Source of the DNA: Candidatus Collinsella stercoripullorum | Lineage (GTDB): Bacteria; Actinomycetota; Coriobacteriia; Coriobacteriales; Coriobacteriaceae | NCBI GenBank assembly: GCA_019117005.1 | Contig: DXAO01000026.1 | Span: forward strand, 1 to 53,114 | Reading direction: 5' to 3' | Length of the DNA stretch: 53,114 nucleotides | Shown here: in pieces, positions 26,147 through 36,900 of the stretch | How the letters are laid out: each line of letters begins with the position of its first letter | Position numbering within the stretch: position 1 is the first letter of the stretch | Translations under genes and position numbers: made by a program | The notes under the pieces: generated by a model | What the model was told of the DNA's origin: nothing | Seen by the model: the letters and a program-made list of their open reading frames with translations, nothing else | The model's database searches: none

Positions 26147-26181
26147 CGGGGCGTATCCCCGTGACCGTGAGAAAGGGCTCC

Positions 26182-27138
26182 ATGATGCAAGCGCGTACCG
26201 TCGGAATCGTCGGCGTGGGGCACGTCGGCGCGCACGTCGCCGACTGCCTGCTCGCGCAGGGTCTCGCCGACGAGATCGTCCTGTGCGACATCGATGCGGG
26301 AAAGCTGGCCTCTGAGGTCCAGGACCTGCGGGACTCCCTCTCCTTCCGCCCGTGCGGGGCGCGCGTCTCCGCCTGCGGCGACCGCTATGAGGAGCTCGCC
26401 GGCTGCGACATCGTCGTCAACGCGGCGGGCAGCGTCGCGCGGTCCAGCGAGAGCCGCGACGGCGAGCTGTTCTACACCACCGACGCCTGCCGCATGTTCG
26501 CCCGGCGCATCGTGGATGCGGGCTTCCAGGGCATCTGGCTGTCCATCGCCAACCCCTGCGACGTGGTGGCGCTGGAGTTCGCCCATCTCACCGGCTATGA
26601 CCCGGCGCGGATCATCGGAAGCGGCTGCGCGCTCGACTCCGCGCGCCTGCGCACGCAGGTCTCCCTGGCGTGCGGCGGGCTCGACCCGGCATCGGTCGAC
26701 GCGTACATGATCGGCGAGCACGGCTTCTCGCAGATCGCCGCCTGGAAGTCCGCCTCGATCGCGGGGATCCCCCTCGACCGCCTCGCCGAGACGGACCCGG
26801 AGCGCTTCGGGTTCGACCGCGCGAAGGTGGAGGAGCTCGCCCGCCGCGGGGGCTACGTGACGATGGCCGGCAAGCACTGCACCGAATACGCCGTGGCGAA
26901 CGCCGCGGCGCGGATCGTGCGCGCCGTGTTCTTCGACGAGCACGCCGTGCTGGCGGTATCGTCCCTGCTCACGGGCCAGTACGGCGAGGCCGATGTGTTC
27001 GCCTCCCTGCCGTGCGTCGTCGGGCGCGCGGGCGTCGAGCGGGTGCTCGAGCCCGAGCTGTCCGAGGACGAGCTCGCGGGCTTCCGCGCGAGCTGCGCGC
27101 ACATCCGGGAGAACGTGGGTCGCCTGAGCTGGTGGTAG
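26182..27138 (+). CDS. Lactate/malate dehydrogenase family 2-hydroxyacid dehydrogenase
   Basis: 318 residues. The Rossmann start is [41 protein letters not shown] and the catalytic-His motif IGEHGFSQ follow in family order. It reduces a 2-ketoacid with NADH. The substrate loop [16 protein letters not shown] does not match the standard LDH or MDH loops, so the substrate may be a branched 2-ketoacid, as in L-2-hydroxyisocaproate dehydrogenases. A tandem ATG-ATG start with GAAAGGG upstream is seen; no allosteric partner genes are near. Confidence 0.82.
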   Translation: MMQARTVGIVGVGHVGAHVADCLLAQGLADEIVLCDIDAGKLASEVQDLRDSLSFRPCGARVSACGDRYEELAGCDIVVNAAGSVARSSESRDGELFYTTDACRMFARRIVDAGFQGIWLSIANPCDVVALEFAHLTGYDPARIIGSGCALDSARLRTQVSLACGGLDPASVDAYMIGEHGFSQIAAWKSASIAGIPLDRLAETDPERFGFDRAKVEELARRGGYVTMAGKHCTEYAVANAAARIVRAVFFDEHAVLAVSSLLTGQYGEADVFASLPCVVGRAGVERVLEPELSEDELAGFRASCAHIRENVGRLSWW

Positions 27139-27288
27139 CCGGGCAGATCGCGGAGAAGGACGGCCCCGCCCCGCGCCACGGCGAACCGCCCCCGTTTCTT
27201 GGACGAGGAGATAGGAGTCCGAGGGATGGGAGGCGGTTCGCGGCGATGCAGGGGCGGGGCCGTGCACACGCCGGTCGCGGCGCGCCCG

Positions 27289-28977
27289 CTATTTGACGCG
27301 GACCGTGTCGAGGCAGTTCGCGATGTTCGCCATGTTGTTGTACGCCGCGTCGCCGTTGCCGCGCGTGGCGGTGACGGCCATCCCGTCCGACGTGGTGCCG
27401 AGGATGACGACGCCGGAGGGATCCGTGATATCGGTGTTCGTCACCGAGACGCTCCCCGTGTGCACGTCGATGGTGAACAGCTGCTCGCCGGCGAGCGACA
27501 CCGTGTAACGCGCGAAGACGTCTCCGCCGCCCGATGCCAGGTTGATCTCCCAGCCGTCGGGGACCGCCATGGTCAGGAACTCGTCATCGTACATGGACGA
27601 CACCGCGTTTCCCCGAGGCGACGAGGAGCCCGAGGACGAGTCCGACCCATCGCTCGCGGACGTATCGTCATCGGCGCCGTCGTCCGCATCGAGATAGCGC
27701 TCGCGCGCGGCGTCGCGCAGGTCGTCCGCATCGTCGCAGCCCGCATCGACGGCGTAATCGTAGGCGCGCTCGATGTCCGCGGAGGACACGCCGGAGCGTA
27801 GCGCGTCGAGCTCGAAGGAGACCTCATCGGAGCGGTCCAGGTCCCTGCCCGCGACCAGGTCCTCGTCGATCGAGAGCTCGACGGCCCTCGATGGCGCGTC
27901 GTACATGGTCCCGTCGTCGGCGATGGGAGAGCAGGCGACGCGGAGCTCGTAGTCGCCCGCGCGCAGCTCGAGGCCGTCGCCGTCGCTGTCGACGAACTGG
28001 ACCTCGTCCACCTCGTCGCCCGCGGCCTCGGTGCCGGTGACCTCGACGGGCAGCGGGCTCGCGCCGTCGCCGGTGTCCCAGCCGCGCGCATCGACCTCGA
28101 TGGCCACCGCATGGACCGACGTCAGCGCCTCCTGCCGGGCGCGCTCCTCCTCGCGCTCCCGTTCCGCCTGCCGCTCGGCCCGCTCGGCCTCCGCGCGCTC
28201 CGCCTCGGCGCGCTGCCAGGCGAAGCCCGCCACGATGGCGATCACGACCACGGCCGCCACGACGGCGGCGATGACGATCGGAGCGCGCCTGCGGGGCGAG
28301 GGCCCTGCGGCGGCGGGAGGGGTGACGGGGACGGAGGCGTCCGGAGGCGGGGCCGCGTCGGCGGGCACGGTCCAGGCGGCGGGCTGCGTCGCGCCGGCAG
28401 CCGGCATGTCCGCTGCCGCGGCGGGGCGCTCGGCATCGGCGGCAGTATCCGCGGAGGATGCTGCCGGGGAATCGGGGGGCTCCTGGGCTGCGACCTCCCC
28501 GGTGAGCGCGTCGTCCGCGGCGGGCGTGCCGTCGTCATGCGGCGTCCCGGGCTCCGGCGCGGCGCTCTCCCCGGTAGGCGCATCGGGCCCCACCTCGTCA
28601 TGGTCGGACTCGGGAGACATGGGAGATGCCCTATCGGCCATGGGGACGTCATCGGAAGGCTCCGATGCATCGGCCGCGGGCATGCCGGCCGCAAGTCCGC
28701 GGCCGTCCGCTGACGCATCGGCCGCGGGCACGTCAGCCGCGGCTTCGGCTGCAGGTGCGGGCGCGGTCGGAACCGTCGCGGGCGCAGCCCCAACCGGCGC
28801 CGTCGCGGACGCGGCCTCGACCGGAGCCGTCGCGGGCGCGGGCGCGGCCTCGACCGGAGCCGGCTCGGGCTCCTGCCCCGCAGAGGCCCCCTCGTCCTCG
28901 ATGACCACGGACTTCCCGCAGTAGGTGCAGAACTTGGAGTCGTCGGGCAGTCGCTTGCCGCAATGTCTGCAGAACAT
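27289..28977 (-). CDS. Zinc-ribbon membrane protein of unknown function
   Basis: 562 residues. An N-terminal zinc ribbon with CRHC and CTYC (residues 3-20) is followed by about 200 residues very rich in Ala, Pro and Asp. A single membrane segment (232-253) comes next, then a charged coiled-coil-like stretch (AERAEAERAERQAEREREEE) and beta-rich C-terminal parts. The last 100 residues form a compact domain ending NNMANIANCLDTVRVK. Ribbon-linker-membrane proteins of this kind are common in Actinobacteria and Firmicutes, with no firm function. The cytoplasmic side probably carries the ribbon. Confidence 0.75.
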   Translation of the reverse strand: MFCRHCGKRLPDDSKFCTYCGKSVVIEDEGASAGQEPEPAPVEAAPAPATAPVEAASATAPVGAAPATVPTAPAPAAEAAADVPAADASADGRGLAAGMPAADASEPSDDVPMADRASPMSPESDHDEVGPDAPTGESAAPEPGTPHDDGTPAADDALTGEVAAQEPPDSPAASSADTAADAERPAAAADMPAAGATQPAAWTVPADAAPPPDASVPVTPPAAAGPSPRRRAPIVIAAVVAAVVVIAIVAGFAWQRAEAERAEAERAERQAEREREEERARQEALTSVHAVAIEVDARGWDTGDGASPLPVEVTGTEAAGDEVDEVQFVDSDGDGLELRAGDYELRVACSPIADDGTMYDAPSRAVELSIDEDLVAGRDLDRSDEVSFELDALRSGVSSADIERAYDYAVDAGCDDADDLRDAARERYLDADDGADDDTSASDGSDSSSGSSSPRGNAVSSMYDDEFLTMAVPDGWEINLASGGGDVFARYTVSLAGEQLFTIDVHTGSVSVTNTDITDPSGVVILGTTSDGMAVTATRGNGDAAYNNMANIANCLDTVRVK

Positions 28978-29124
28978 GGTGACCTCGCTTCCGGGGGTGC
29001 GCCCCGTCTGATCGCTTGCCGCGTGACCGGATTATCCTATGGCGGACAATCCGGACGCGCGCCCGGTCGGCAAAGGGGGTCTATAATTAGACGAACTGCA
29101 GCTCGGACAGGGTCGGCGCAATCG

Positions 29125-31119
29125 TCATGACCGGCGGAGCTCCTCGAAGGAGGCGATCTCGCTCAGGAACGCCTCCCCGAACTCGTCCGCCTTCCGCTCG
29201 CCGATCCCCGGCACCTCGAGCAGCTCCTCGCGGGTCGTCGGCCGCAGGCGGCACATGCCGCGCAGCGCCTTGTCCGAGGCGATCATGTAGGGGGCCCACT
29301 GGCGCTCGGCCGCGAAGGAGCGGCGCAGCTCGCGCAGGCGCTCGAACAGCTCCGCGTCGTCCCCCACATGCGGGCGGCGGCTGCGCGCCGAGCCCTCCTC
29401 CGCCGCCTCCTCGCGCAGCAGGTCCACCGCGCGGCGGACGCGCTCGGGCGACCGGCGGCGGGCGGCGCGGCGCTTCACGGTGAGCTCGAAGGGGTGCTCG
29501 GGGCTGTCCGCGAGCACCTCGACGGCGCGCGGACCGAGCCCCACGACCGGGAACTGCCCCTGGGACTGGACCAGGTACCCGCGGCCGATGAGCTGCGACA
29601 CCACGTCCTTGATGCGGCCGGTCGGCTCGTGGGCGAGCGATCCGTAGCCGGCGGCCCCGTCCAGATGGAGGCTGCGGATCTTCTCCGTGTTGGCGCCGTG
29701 CAGGGCGTCGGCGACGAGGGTGCGTCCGAACCTCCCGCCCGTCGCCTGGACGAACAGGACCGCCTGGCGCGCGACCTCGGTCACGTCCTCCGTCTCGAAC
29801 GCCCCCGTGCAGTTCCCGCAGTTGCCGCAGCCGTCCTGCGCGCCGCGGGCGGCGGGGGACTCCACGCCGAGGGCGCCCTCGTCGCCGAAATAGCGCAGGA
29901 TGTAGGCGCGCAGGCAGCCCGTGGTCTCGCAGTACCCCTCCATGGCCGTGAGCAGGCGGTAGCGGTTCTGCCGTGCGCGCTCGCGCGCCTCCGGATCGGG
30001 CGCCTCGTCCGCAGCCCCCTCACCGTACTCCCGGTCGATGAGGAAGCGGCGCAGGCGGAAGTCGTTGCCGTTCCACAGAAGGTAGCAGCTTGCCGGGTCG
30101 CCGTCGCGGCCGGCGCGGCCGGCTTCCTGGTAGTAGGCCTCGATGCTCTCCGGCACGTTGTGGTGGATGACGTAGCGGACGTTGGGCTTGTCGATCCCCA
30201 TCCCGAAGGCGTTGGTCGCCACGATGACCGGCGCCGCGTCGTCGATGAACGCCACCTGGTTCGCGGTGCGCTCGTCTGCCGACATGCCCGCGTGGTAGCG
30301 GCCCACGCGGATCCCGTGCGGCGCCAGCGCCCGGTCGAGCTGCAGGTAGAGCTCGTCGACGGCCTTGCGGGTCGAGCAGTACACGATGCCGCTCTCGTCC
30401 GCGTGGGAGATGGCGTAGTCGCGGATCCAGACCGCCTTGGCCTTATCGCCCATCTCCTCCGCCGCGAAGTAGAGGTTCTCCCGGTCGAACCCCGTGACCA
30501 CCGTCTCGGGATCGCGCAGCCCGAGCATCGCGACGATGTCCGCGCGCACGCGCTCGGTCGCCGTAGCGGTGAAGGCGGCGAGGGGCGGGCGCACGGGCAG
30601 GGCGTCTATGAACTCGGAGATCTGCAGGTAGGAGGGGCGGAAGTCCTGCCCCCACTGCGAGACGCAGTGCGCCTCGTCGACTGCGACCAGCGGGATGCCG
30701 ACGCCGCCCGGCGCGGCCGCCGCCTGCGCGAAGGCGATGAAGCGCGGGTCGGACAGGCGCTCGGGCGCCACGTACATGATCTGGTACCAACCCTCCGACG
30801 CGCGCTTGAGCACGGTGTTCTGCTGGCCGGGCGTGAGCGACGAGTTGAGGTAGCTGGGACGGGCGCCGGCGGCCTTGAGGGCGCGAACCTGATCGCCCAT
30901 GAGCGAGACGAGCGGGCTCACCACCAGGGTGATCCCGGGCAGGGTGAGCGCGGGGACCTGGTAGCAGATGGATTTCCCCGCTCCGGTGGGCATGACGCCC
31001 AGCGCGTCCCGACCGGACAGGACCGCCTCCACCAGACGGTCCTGCCCCGGCCGGAAGGAGTCGTAGCCGAAGTACCTGCGCAACGCCTCGTGGGCCGCGC
31101 CCATCAGGTCCCGATCCAT
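29125..31119 (-). CDS. recQ: ATP-dependent DNA helicase RecQ
   Basis: 664 residues. Walker A VMPTGAGKSICYQVPAL and the DEAH box VDEAHCVSQWGQDFRPSYL are followed by motif IV-VI sequences: VYCSTRKAVDELY, TNAFGMGIDKPNVR, QEAGRAGRDG. A four-Cys zinc site (C at YCETTGC, then CGNCGNC), an RQC winged helix and a C-terminal HRDC domain (APYMIASDKALRGM) complete the full RecQ architecture. It unwinds 3'-5' in recombination and fork repair. The start is placed at ATG 31117-31119; the longer frame upstream runs into the promoter region of yitT. Confidence 0.9.
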   Translation of the reverse strand: MDRDLMGAAHEALRRYFGYDSFRPGQDRLVEAVLSGRDALGVMPTGAGKSICYQVPALTLPGITLVVSPLVSLMGDQVRALKAAGARPSYLNSSLTPGQQNTVLKRASEGWYQIMYVAPERLSDPRFIAFAQAAAAPGGVGIPLVAVDEAHCVSQWGQDFRPSYLQISEFIDALPVRPPLAAFTATATERVRADIVAMLGLRDPETVVTGFDRENLYFAAEEMGDKAKAVWIRDYAISHADESGIVYCSTRKAVDELYLQLDRALAPHGIRVGRYHAGMSADERTANQVAFIDDAAPVIVATNAFGMGIDKPNVRYVIHHNVPESIEAYYQEAGRAGRDGDPASCYLLWNGNDFRLRRFLIDREYGEGAADEAPDPEARERARQNRYRLLTAMEGYCETTGCLRAYILRYFGDEGALGVESPAARGAQDGCGNCGNCTGAFETEDVTEVARQAVLFVQATGGRFGRTLVADALHGANTEKIRSLHLDGAAGYGSLAHEPTGRIKDVVSQLIGRGYLVQSQGQFPVVGLGPRAVEVLADSPEHPFELTVKRRAARRRSPERVRRAVDLLREEAAEEGSARSRRPHVGDDAELFERLRELRRSFAAERQWAPYMIASDKALRGMCRLRPTTREELLEVPGIGERKADEFGEAFLSEIASFEELRRS

Positions 31120-31293
31120 CGTCACCCCTTCGCCCCCTTCGTCTCGTGCGTGTGGATTATACGCCACCGGAAGGGCGCGCCCCGTCGCTGCGCCCCCCAC
31201 GTCATGCCGCCGCTCCCCTGGGACCCGGACCGGGGGCGGGGTGCATGGTAGAATCGGCGCGACCTGCCCTCTCGCATCGCCGAAGGAGGACCC

Positions 31294-32289
31294 GTGGGCT
31301 CCACCGACACCATTTCCGACCGCGCGCTGCGGCTCGCCCGGCTCACCGTCGTGCGCCGCATCATCACCGCCCTCGCCGTGACGGCGTCCGCCCTGCTGCA
31401 GGCCTTCGTGATCCAGGCGTTCGTCAACCCCGCCGACCTGCTGCCGAGCGGCTTCACCGGCATCGCCGTGCTGCTCGACCGCATCACCGCGCTCGGCGGC
31501 GTCCGCATCGACACCTCGCTCGGCATGCTCGCCCTGAACATCCCCGTCGCCCTGCTGTGCTGGCGCAGCATCAGCCACCGCTTCGTGCTGTTCTCCATGA
31601 TGCAGGTCGCCCTGTCATCGCTGTTCCTGCAGGTATGCGATTTCGCCCCGCTGCTCGACGACAAGATGCTGCTCGTCGTGTTCGGCGGCTTCCTGTCCGG
31701 CATCTCCATCGCGCTCGCGCTCAAGGCGGGGGCGTCCACGGGCGGCACCGACTTCATCGCGCTGCTCGTCTCCAACCGCACGGGCAAGACCATCTGGGGG
31801 TTCGTGTTCGCGGGAAACTGCATCGTCCTGGTCATCTTCGGCGCGCTGTTCGGCTGGGACAACGCCGCCTACGCCATCGTGTTCCAGTTCATCTCGACCA
31901 AGAGCATCGACAGCTTCTACCACCGCTACGACCGCGTCACCCTGCAGGTGACCACGCGCCGCGCGGACGAGATCATGCGCGCCTACATCGAGCGGTTCCA
32001 GCACGGCATCAGCTGCGCGGAGATCGTCGGCGGCTACAGCCGCGAGAAGATGTACCTGCTGCACGCGGTGATCTCGACCTACGAGTCGGCCGATGTGGTC
32101 AAGCTCATGCGCGAGATCGACCCCGGCGTGGTCATCAACGTGCTGAGGACCGACGACTTCATCGGGGGCTGGTGGCACGGCCATGTGGACGAGCCGGTGC
32201 CCATCGCCGTCCCCGACCCCGACAAGCTGCCCACGCGCTCCTCGGCCGCCCGCCGGCGCGGCTCGCTCATGTCGGACGACGGACGATAG
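31294..32289 (+). CDS. YitT family membrane protein (DUF161 + DUF2179)
   Basis: 331 residues starting at GTG after GAAGGAGG. About five to six membrane segments in the first 200 residues include the conserved VNPADLLPSGFTGIAVLLDR and KAGASTGGTDFIALLVS. A soluble DUF2179 C-terminal part follows (VTTRRADEIMRAYIERFQHG, then VISTYESADVVKLMREIDP). The transport substrate of this family is unknown. It is convergent with fic. Confidence 0.85.
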   Translation: MGSTDTISDRALRLARLTVVRRIITALAVTASALLQAFVIQAFVNPADLLPSGFTGIAVLLDRITALGGVRIDTSLGMLALNIPVALLCWRSISHRFVLFSMMQVALSSLFLQVCDFAPLLDDKMLLVVFGGFLSGISIALALKAGASTGGTDFIALLVSNRTGKTIWGFVFAGNCIVLVIFGALFGWDNAAYAIVFQFISTKSIDSFYHRYDRVTLQVTTRRADEIMRAYIERFQHGISCAEIVGGYSREKMYLLHAVISTYESADVVKLMREIDPGVVINVLRTDDFIGGWWHGHVDEPVPIAVPDPDKLPTRSSAARRRGSLMSDDGR

Positions 32290-32336
32290 CGGTGCGCCGG
32301 CGGGCAGCCAGCTCACCGCCGTGCCGCCCGGGTTCG

Positions 32337-33581
32337 CTACTTGCCCGCCTCGAGACCGAGCAAGGTCTTCCCGAGATCGGTCATCCTGAAAACAGGCGGA
32401 CGCTGTGAAACCTTCACCAGTAAGCCCTCTGCTACCAGCTCGTCGAACGCCTTGCGGGCTGTCGGCTTGCTGACCCCCAACCATGATGCGACATCTGCCA
32501 AGCGCGTCTCGCGGAATGCGTCGAACACCTCCATCTGCGCAGCGTAAAACAGCACGTTGAGTGCCCGCTTGGAGATGCTCCATGGACGAGCGTCGATTCG
32601 CGCCTCAAGCTCATCGAGCAGCTGGCGCTTCTCCTCGAGGTCGGCGATGAGCTCCATCTGCGCCTCCGCAACCAGATCGAGCATCGTCATCACGAAATGG
32701 GTGCCTTCACCGCAATTCAGCTTTTTCTCCGCGGCATCGAAGGCACGGTAGTACGCACCTTTGTTTTCCGCGATAACCCGCGAAAGCGAGAGCACCGTGG
32801 GCTGGGAAAGGGGTCTGCTCAGATGAAGGGCGAGCAGATAGCGCCCCGTGCGCCCGTTTCCGTCGTAGAACGGATGGATGTACCCGAACAGGAAGTGACA
32901 TAGGAGCGCGCTGTACGTCTCGGGTATCTCCTCACTCCTCGACAGCGCAAGCCACTGCGTCAGCATCTCCTCGATGCGCGACTCCGGGGACACGCCGACG
33001 TGGACAACCCTACCGAACCCGTTCTGCACAACGACCTGACCGCTCCGAAACAGGGAATCCCCCAACCGATTCTCTTCGGCAAGCGCGTCCATCACAACGG
33101 AATCGTAGATATCCCTGATATCCTGGAGCGTCTCAGGGGGCTCCGGCCCATCGGTGAGGCCAAGGTACAGCTTCGCGAACTCGAAGAACGGGGCGTGCCT
33201 GCCCTCGCCGCCCGCTGCGGGCATGGTGCTTTTCGCCTCCTCGAGCGCGCGCTCTATATCCCGGCGAGTGCTGTGAACGCCCTCGATCTCGTTGCTGTAA
33301 ACCACTTCATCCAAGATGAGCGTACGAATATACGCGCCGAGAGCCGCAGTCGGGAGACTGCGCCATAGCTTGGAGACACGGCGTTCACGGCGGAGCACCC
33401 GCTCATTCAGCAGCGAGAGCTCCCGTGGAACGGCAAGGAACAGCTCGCCTGCATCCAGCTCGATGCCGGTGCGAAACGTCGACTCGCTTTCCAGCCGGCT
33501 TATCGCCAACTCCCGATGATGAGCATACCTGTCGGAGCTGGCATCGGCATGGAAGATCTTCTCGAGCGTCGGATACGCCAT
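32337..33581 (-). CDS. Fic family protein with winged-helix C-terminus
   Basis: 414 residues. The Fic active loop HPFYDGNGRTGR (236-247) is intact. An N-terminal SNEIEG (96-101) matches the (S/T)xxxE(G/N) inhibitory helix, so AMP transfer is probably self-restrained. The C-terminal 90 residues (VFDAFRETRLADVASWLGVS, then PTARKAFDELVAEGLL) form a winged helix that can bind DNA. Fic enzymes AMPylate target proteins; targets here are unknown. Five half-site repeats lie just upstream, pointing to autoregulation. Confidence 0.88.
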   Translation of the reverse strand: MAYPTLEKIFHADASSDRYAHHRELAISRLESESTFRTGIELDAGELFLAVPRELSLLNERVLRRERRVSKLWRSLPTAALGAYIRTLILDEVVYSNEIEGVHSTRRDIERALEEAKSTMPAAGGEGRHAPFFEFAKLYLGLTDGPEPPETLQDIRDIYDSVVMDALAEENRLGDSLFRSGQVVVQNGFGRVVHVGVSPESRIEEMLTQWLALSRSEEIPETYSALLCHFLFGYIHPFYDGNGRTGRYLLALHLSRPLSQPTVLSLSRVIAENKGAYYRAFDAAEKKLNCGEGTHFVMTMLDLVAEAQMELIADLEEKRQLLDELEARIDARPWSISKRALNVLFYAAQMEVFDAFRETRLADVASWLGVSKPTARKAFDELVAEGLLVKVSQRPPVFRMTDLGKTLLGLEAGK

Positions 33582-33602
33582 AGAGTCCCCCTTATGAGCG
33601 GT

Positions 33603-33718
33603 TTCTTCCGATAGCGCTTCGATTCCGTATTCTATCGGAAAAAAATCGCGATTTCTTTCCGATAGCTTATATCATTCACAACCTATCGGAAAGAATCTCG
33701 GATTCTTTCCGATAGGTT
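33603..33718. promoter_or_regulatory. Operator array upstream of fic
   Basis: Five copies of TTCCGATAG or its complement. One is single, at about 33605-33614. A pair of inverted copies has arms 33632-33641 and 33656-33665, with AAATCGCGATTT between them. An 18-bp-arm perfect inverted repeat covers 33680-33718 with a three-base loop (AACCTATCGGAAAGAATC is the left arm). On the minus strand TATAAG (33666-33671) sits between the two palindromes as a likely -10. The Fic winged helix may bind here. Confidence 0.7.
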
Positions 33719-33904
33719 CGAATCGCAGTGCCGAACGGAAAACGGCGTGCGCAGGCACCCGGCCCACCGCCAGGCCACGGCAGGCAGCGGCAGCCACCGC
33801 GAAAGCGGGTAACTTGGGACCGGGCACCCGGTTGCCGCCGCTTACCGCACGGTCACCGTCCCCGCTCCACCGCCGCCCGGCACCCGCCGCGGGCGGGGCC
33901 GCGG

Positions 33905-36900
33905 CTAGTCGTCGTCCCCGCTGGGGCCGAGCTGCTCCAGGATCCGCAGCGCGGCGGCGACCACACCCGAGTTGTTCTCGCCCGCGTCCACGCCGCGGCC
34001 GAGCCCCGAGCCCGCTCCGGCGCCGGCGCGGCAGGGGACCGTGAACTTGCGCGTCTTGGGGTAGTTGATCGCCCCCAGGCTCGTACGCAGCTCGAACGCC
34101 ACCGTCTTGGGCACATCGACCCCCTGGTACACCAGGCGCCCCTGCGTGAGCGACACGCTCTCCAGGCCCAGGCGCTCCGCGCGGATGCGGATGCGCGCGC
34201 GGTCGAACAGGTTCAGCGCCGCCAGCGGCAGCTCGCCGTACGCCTCCTCGCAGGCGCGCTGCTCCTCGTCCACCGCCGCCAGCTGGTCGGCCGCCGCGAG
34301 CTTGCGGTACACGAGCACGCGGCGGTCCACCGCGGGCAGGTACTCCTCGGAGAGGAAGAAGTCCGCCGGCAGGTTGATGGCGACGCCCGGCTGCTCGAGG
34401 TCCTCCCCCGCCTCGCCGCGCGCCTCCGCGACGGCCTGGCCGAGCATCTGGGTGAACAGGTCGAAGCCCACGTTCGACAGGTTGCCGTGCTGCTCGGCGC
34501 CCACGAGCGAGCCCGCTCCGCGGATCTCCAGATCGCGCATGGCGATGCGCATGCCGCTGCCGAGCTCCTGGAACTCGGACAGGGCGGTCAGGCGCTCGGT
34601 CGCCTCCTCGGTGAGGGGCACCTCCCCCGGGAACATGAAGTACGCGTACGCCTGCGTGGCGGAGCGCCCCACGCGCCCCTTGAGCTGGTAGAGCTGCGCT
34701 AAGCCGAGGCGCTGGGAGTCCTCGATGATGAGCATGTTGGTCCGCGGGTTGTCGATGCCGCTCTCGATGATGGTGGTCGCCACGAGCACGTCGATCTTCC
34801 CGCTCGAGAACTGCACCATCACGTCCTCGACCTCACGCGGGCTCATCTTGCCGTGCGCCACGCCCACGCGCGCCTCGGGGACCACGTCGTGCACGCGCTC
34901 GACGGCGTCGTCGATGGTCTTCACGCGGTTCGACACGTAGTACACCTGCCCGTGGCGGTCGAGCTCCAGCCGGATCGCTGCGGAGACGACGTCCGGGTCG
35001 TACTCGCCCACATGCACCGCCACCGGGCGGCGGCCCGTGGGCGGGGTGGTGATGAGGCTCATGTCGCGCACGCCCGAGATGGCCATCTGCATGGTGCGCG
35101 GGATGGGCGTCGCGGACAACGTCAGCACGTCGATCTGCTCGCGCAGGTTCTTGAGCTGCTCCTTGTGCTGCACGCCGAAGCGCTGCTCCTCGTCGATGAT
35201 GACGAGGCCCAGGTCGTGCGGGTTCACATCGGCCGACAGCAGGCGGTGCGTGCCCACGAGCACGTCGACGCGCCCCTCGGCGAACGCGGCGAGCGCGCGC
35301 TTCTGCTGCGCGGGGGTGCGGAAGCGCGACAGCACCTCGACCTCGACGCCGAACGGCGCGAACCGCTCGAAGAAGGTCTCGAAGTGCTGCTGGGCGAGAA
35401 TGGTGGTGGGGCACAGCACCATCACCTGGCGCCCGCCGTCCACGCACTTGAAGGCCGCGCGCAGCGCCACCTCGGTCTTGCCGAAGCCGACGTCGCCGCA
35501 CAGCAGCCGGTCCATGGGCTTGGGAGCCTCCATGTCGGCCTTGATGTCGGCGATGGCGTCGAGCTGGTCGCGCGTCGGCTCGTAGGGGAAGCTCTCCTCC
35601 ATCTCGATCTGCTCGGGGGTGTCCGGCCCGAAGGCGAATCCCGTGATGGAGCTGCGGCGCGTGTAGAGGTCCACGAGGTCGAACGCGAGCTTCTTGGCGC
35701 TCTTGCGCGCCTTGTTGGTGGCGCGGGTCCAGTCGGCGGTGTTCAGGCGCGTGAGGCGCGGGTTCTCCCCGTCGGGGCCCACGTAGCGCGTGATGCGGTC
35801 GACCTGCTCCAGGGGGACGTACAGCTTGTCGCCGCCGGCGTACTCCAGAAGGAAGTAGTCGCGCTCGCGCCCGGCGACCTCCTGGCGGACGATCTCGGCG
35901 AACAGGGCGATGCCGTGCGTGGCGTGGACCACGTAGTCGCCCGGCTTGAAGGGGAAGGTCACCTCCGTGATGTCCACGCGACGGCGCGCGCGGGCGCGCT
36001 TGGCGTCCATGCGCGCGTTGAGGTCGGCGAGCGAGAACACGGCGAGATGCGCCTCGGGCACCACCACGCCCGAGGGGATCGGCACGTCGACGAAGGTCAC
36101 GCGGCCGCGGGTGATCGTGGGGACGGCGATCGCGCCGCCCTCCTCGAGGCCGCGCGCGTTCAGGCGGTCGATGTCGCGCTTGAGCAGGGCGACCTCCACG
36201 CGCGCGTCCCCCGCCACGGCGCCCGCGTTCTCCGGCGCCGCCTGCAGCGACTCCTCGAAGGGGATGGACGCGTCGGTGAACGACAGCTCCATGGACTCGC
36301 GCGCGCCGCGGTCCGGGATGGCGAAGACGCAGGCGTAGCGGTTGCTCACCACCTCCTGCACGCGCGAGATGAACCGGTTGTCGGAGCCCGCGAGCGAGGG
36401 CTGCTCGATCTTCAGCTCGGCGGTCACCGCGCCGCCCGCGCGGATGATGGACACGTAGTTCAGGCGCTGCTGCCGGCCGAAGTCGAGCTGCTGGGGACGC
36501 ACGTAGAGGCCGTCGAGGCGGGACACCTTCGCCTCGCCCGCACGGCGCTCCAGGTCCTCGTAGGCGCGGGCGCAGTCGTCGAACAGGCTGCGGGGCTCGG
36601 AGAGCACCACGAGGGTGTCGGAGCTCACGTGGGCGAGCGGGCTGCCCGTCGATTCGTACATGAGCGGCATGAAGCGGTCGAGCTCGGGCGTGACGATGCG
36701 CGCCTTCACCATCTCGAGCATGGCGGCGAGCTCGGTGTCGTTCTGCGCGGGGGCGTAGAGCGCGGCGGAGATGCGGCGGACGGCGTCGTCGGTCAGCGCG
36801 AGCTCGCGGACGGGGAAGATCTCGACCGATTCGTCGTCGCCGATGGTCTGCCCGGTGGAGGCCACCATGCGGCGGATCCGGTCGATCTCGTCGCCGAAGA

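Noticed and set aside
29079..29092. GTCTATAATTAGAC as a plus-strand promoter
   Set aside because: It has a good TATAAT but no -35, and no plus-strand gene follows. It may only be an AT-rich palindrome between recQ and the zinc-ribbon gene.
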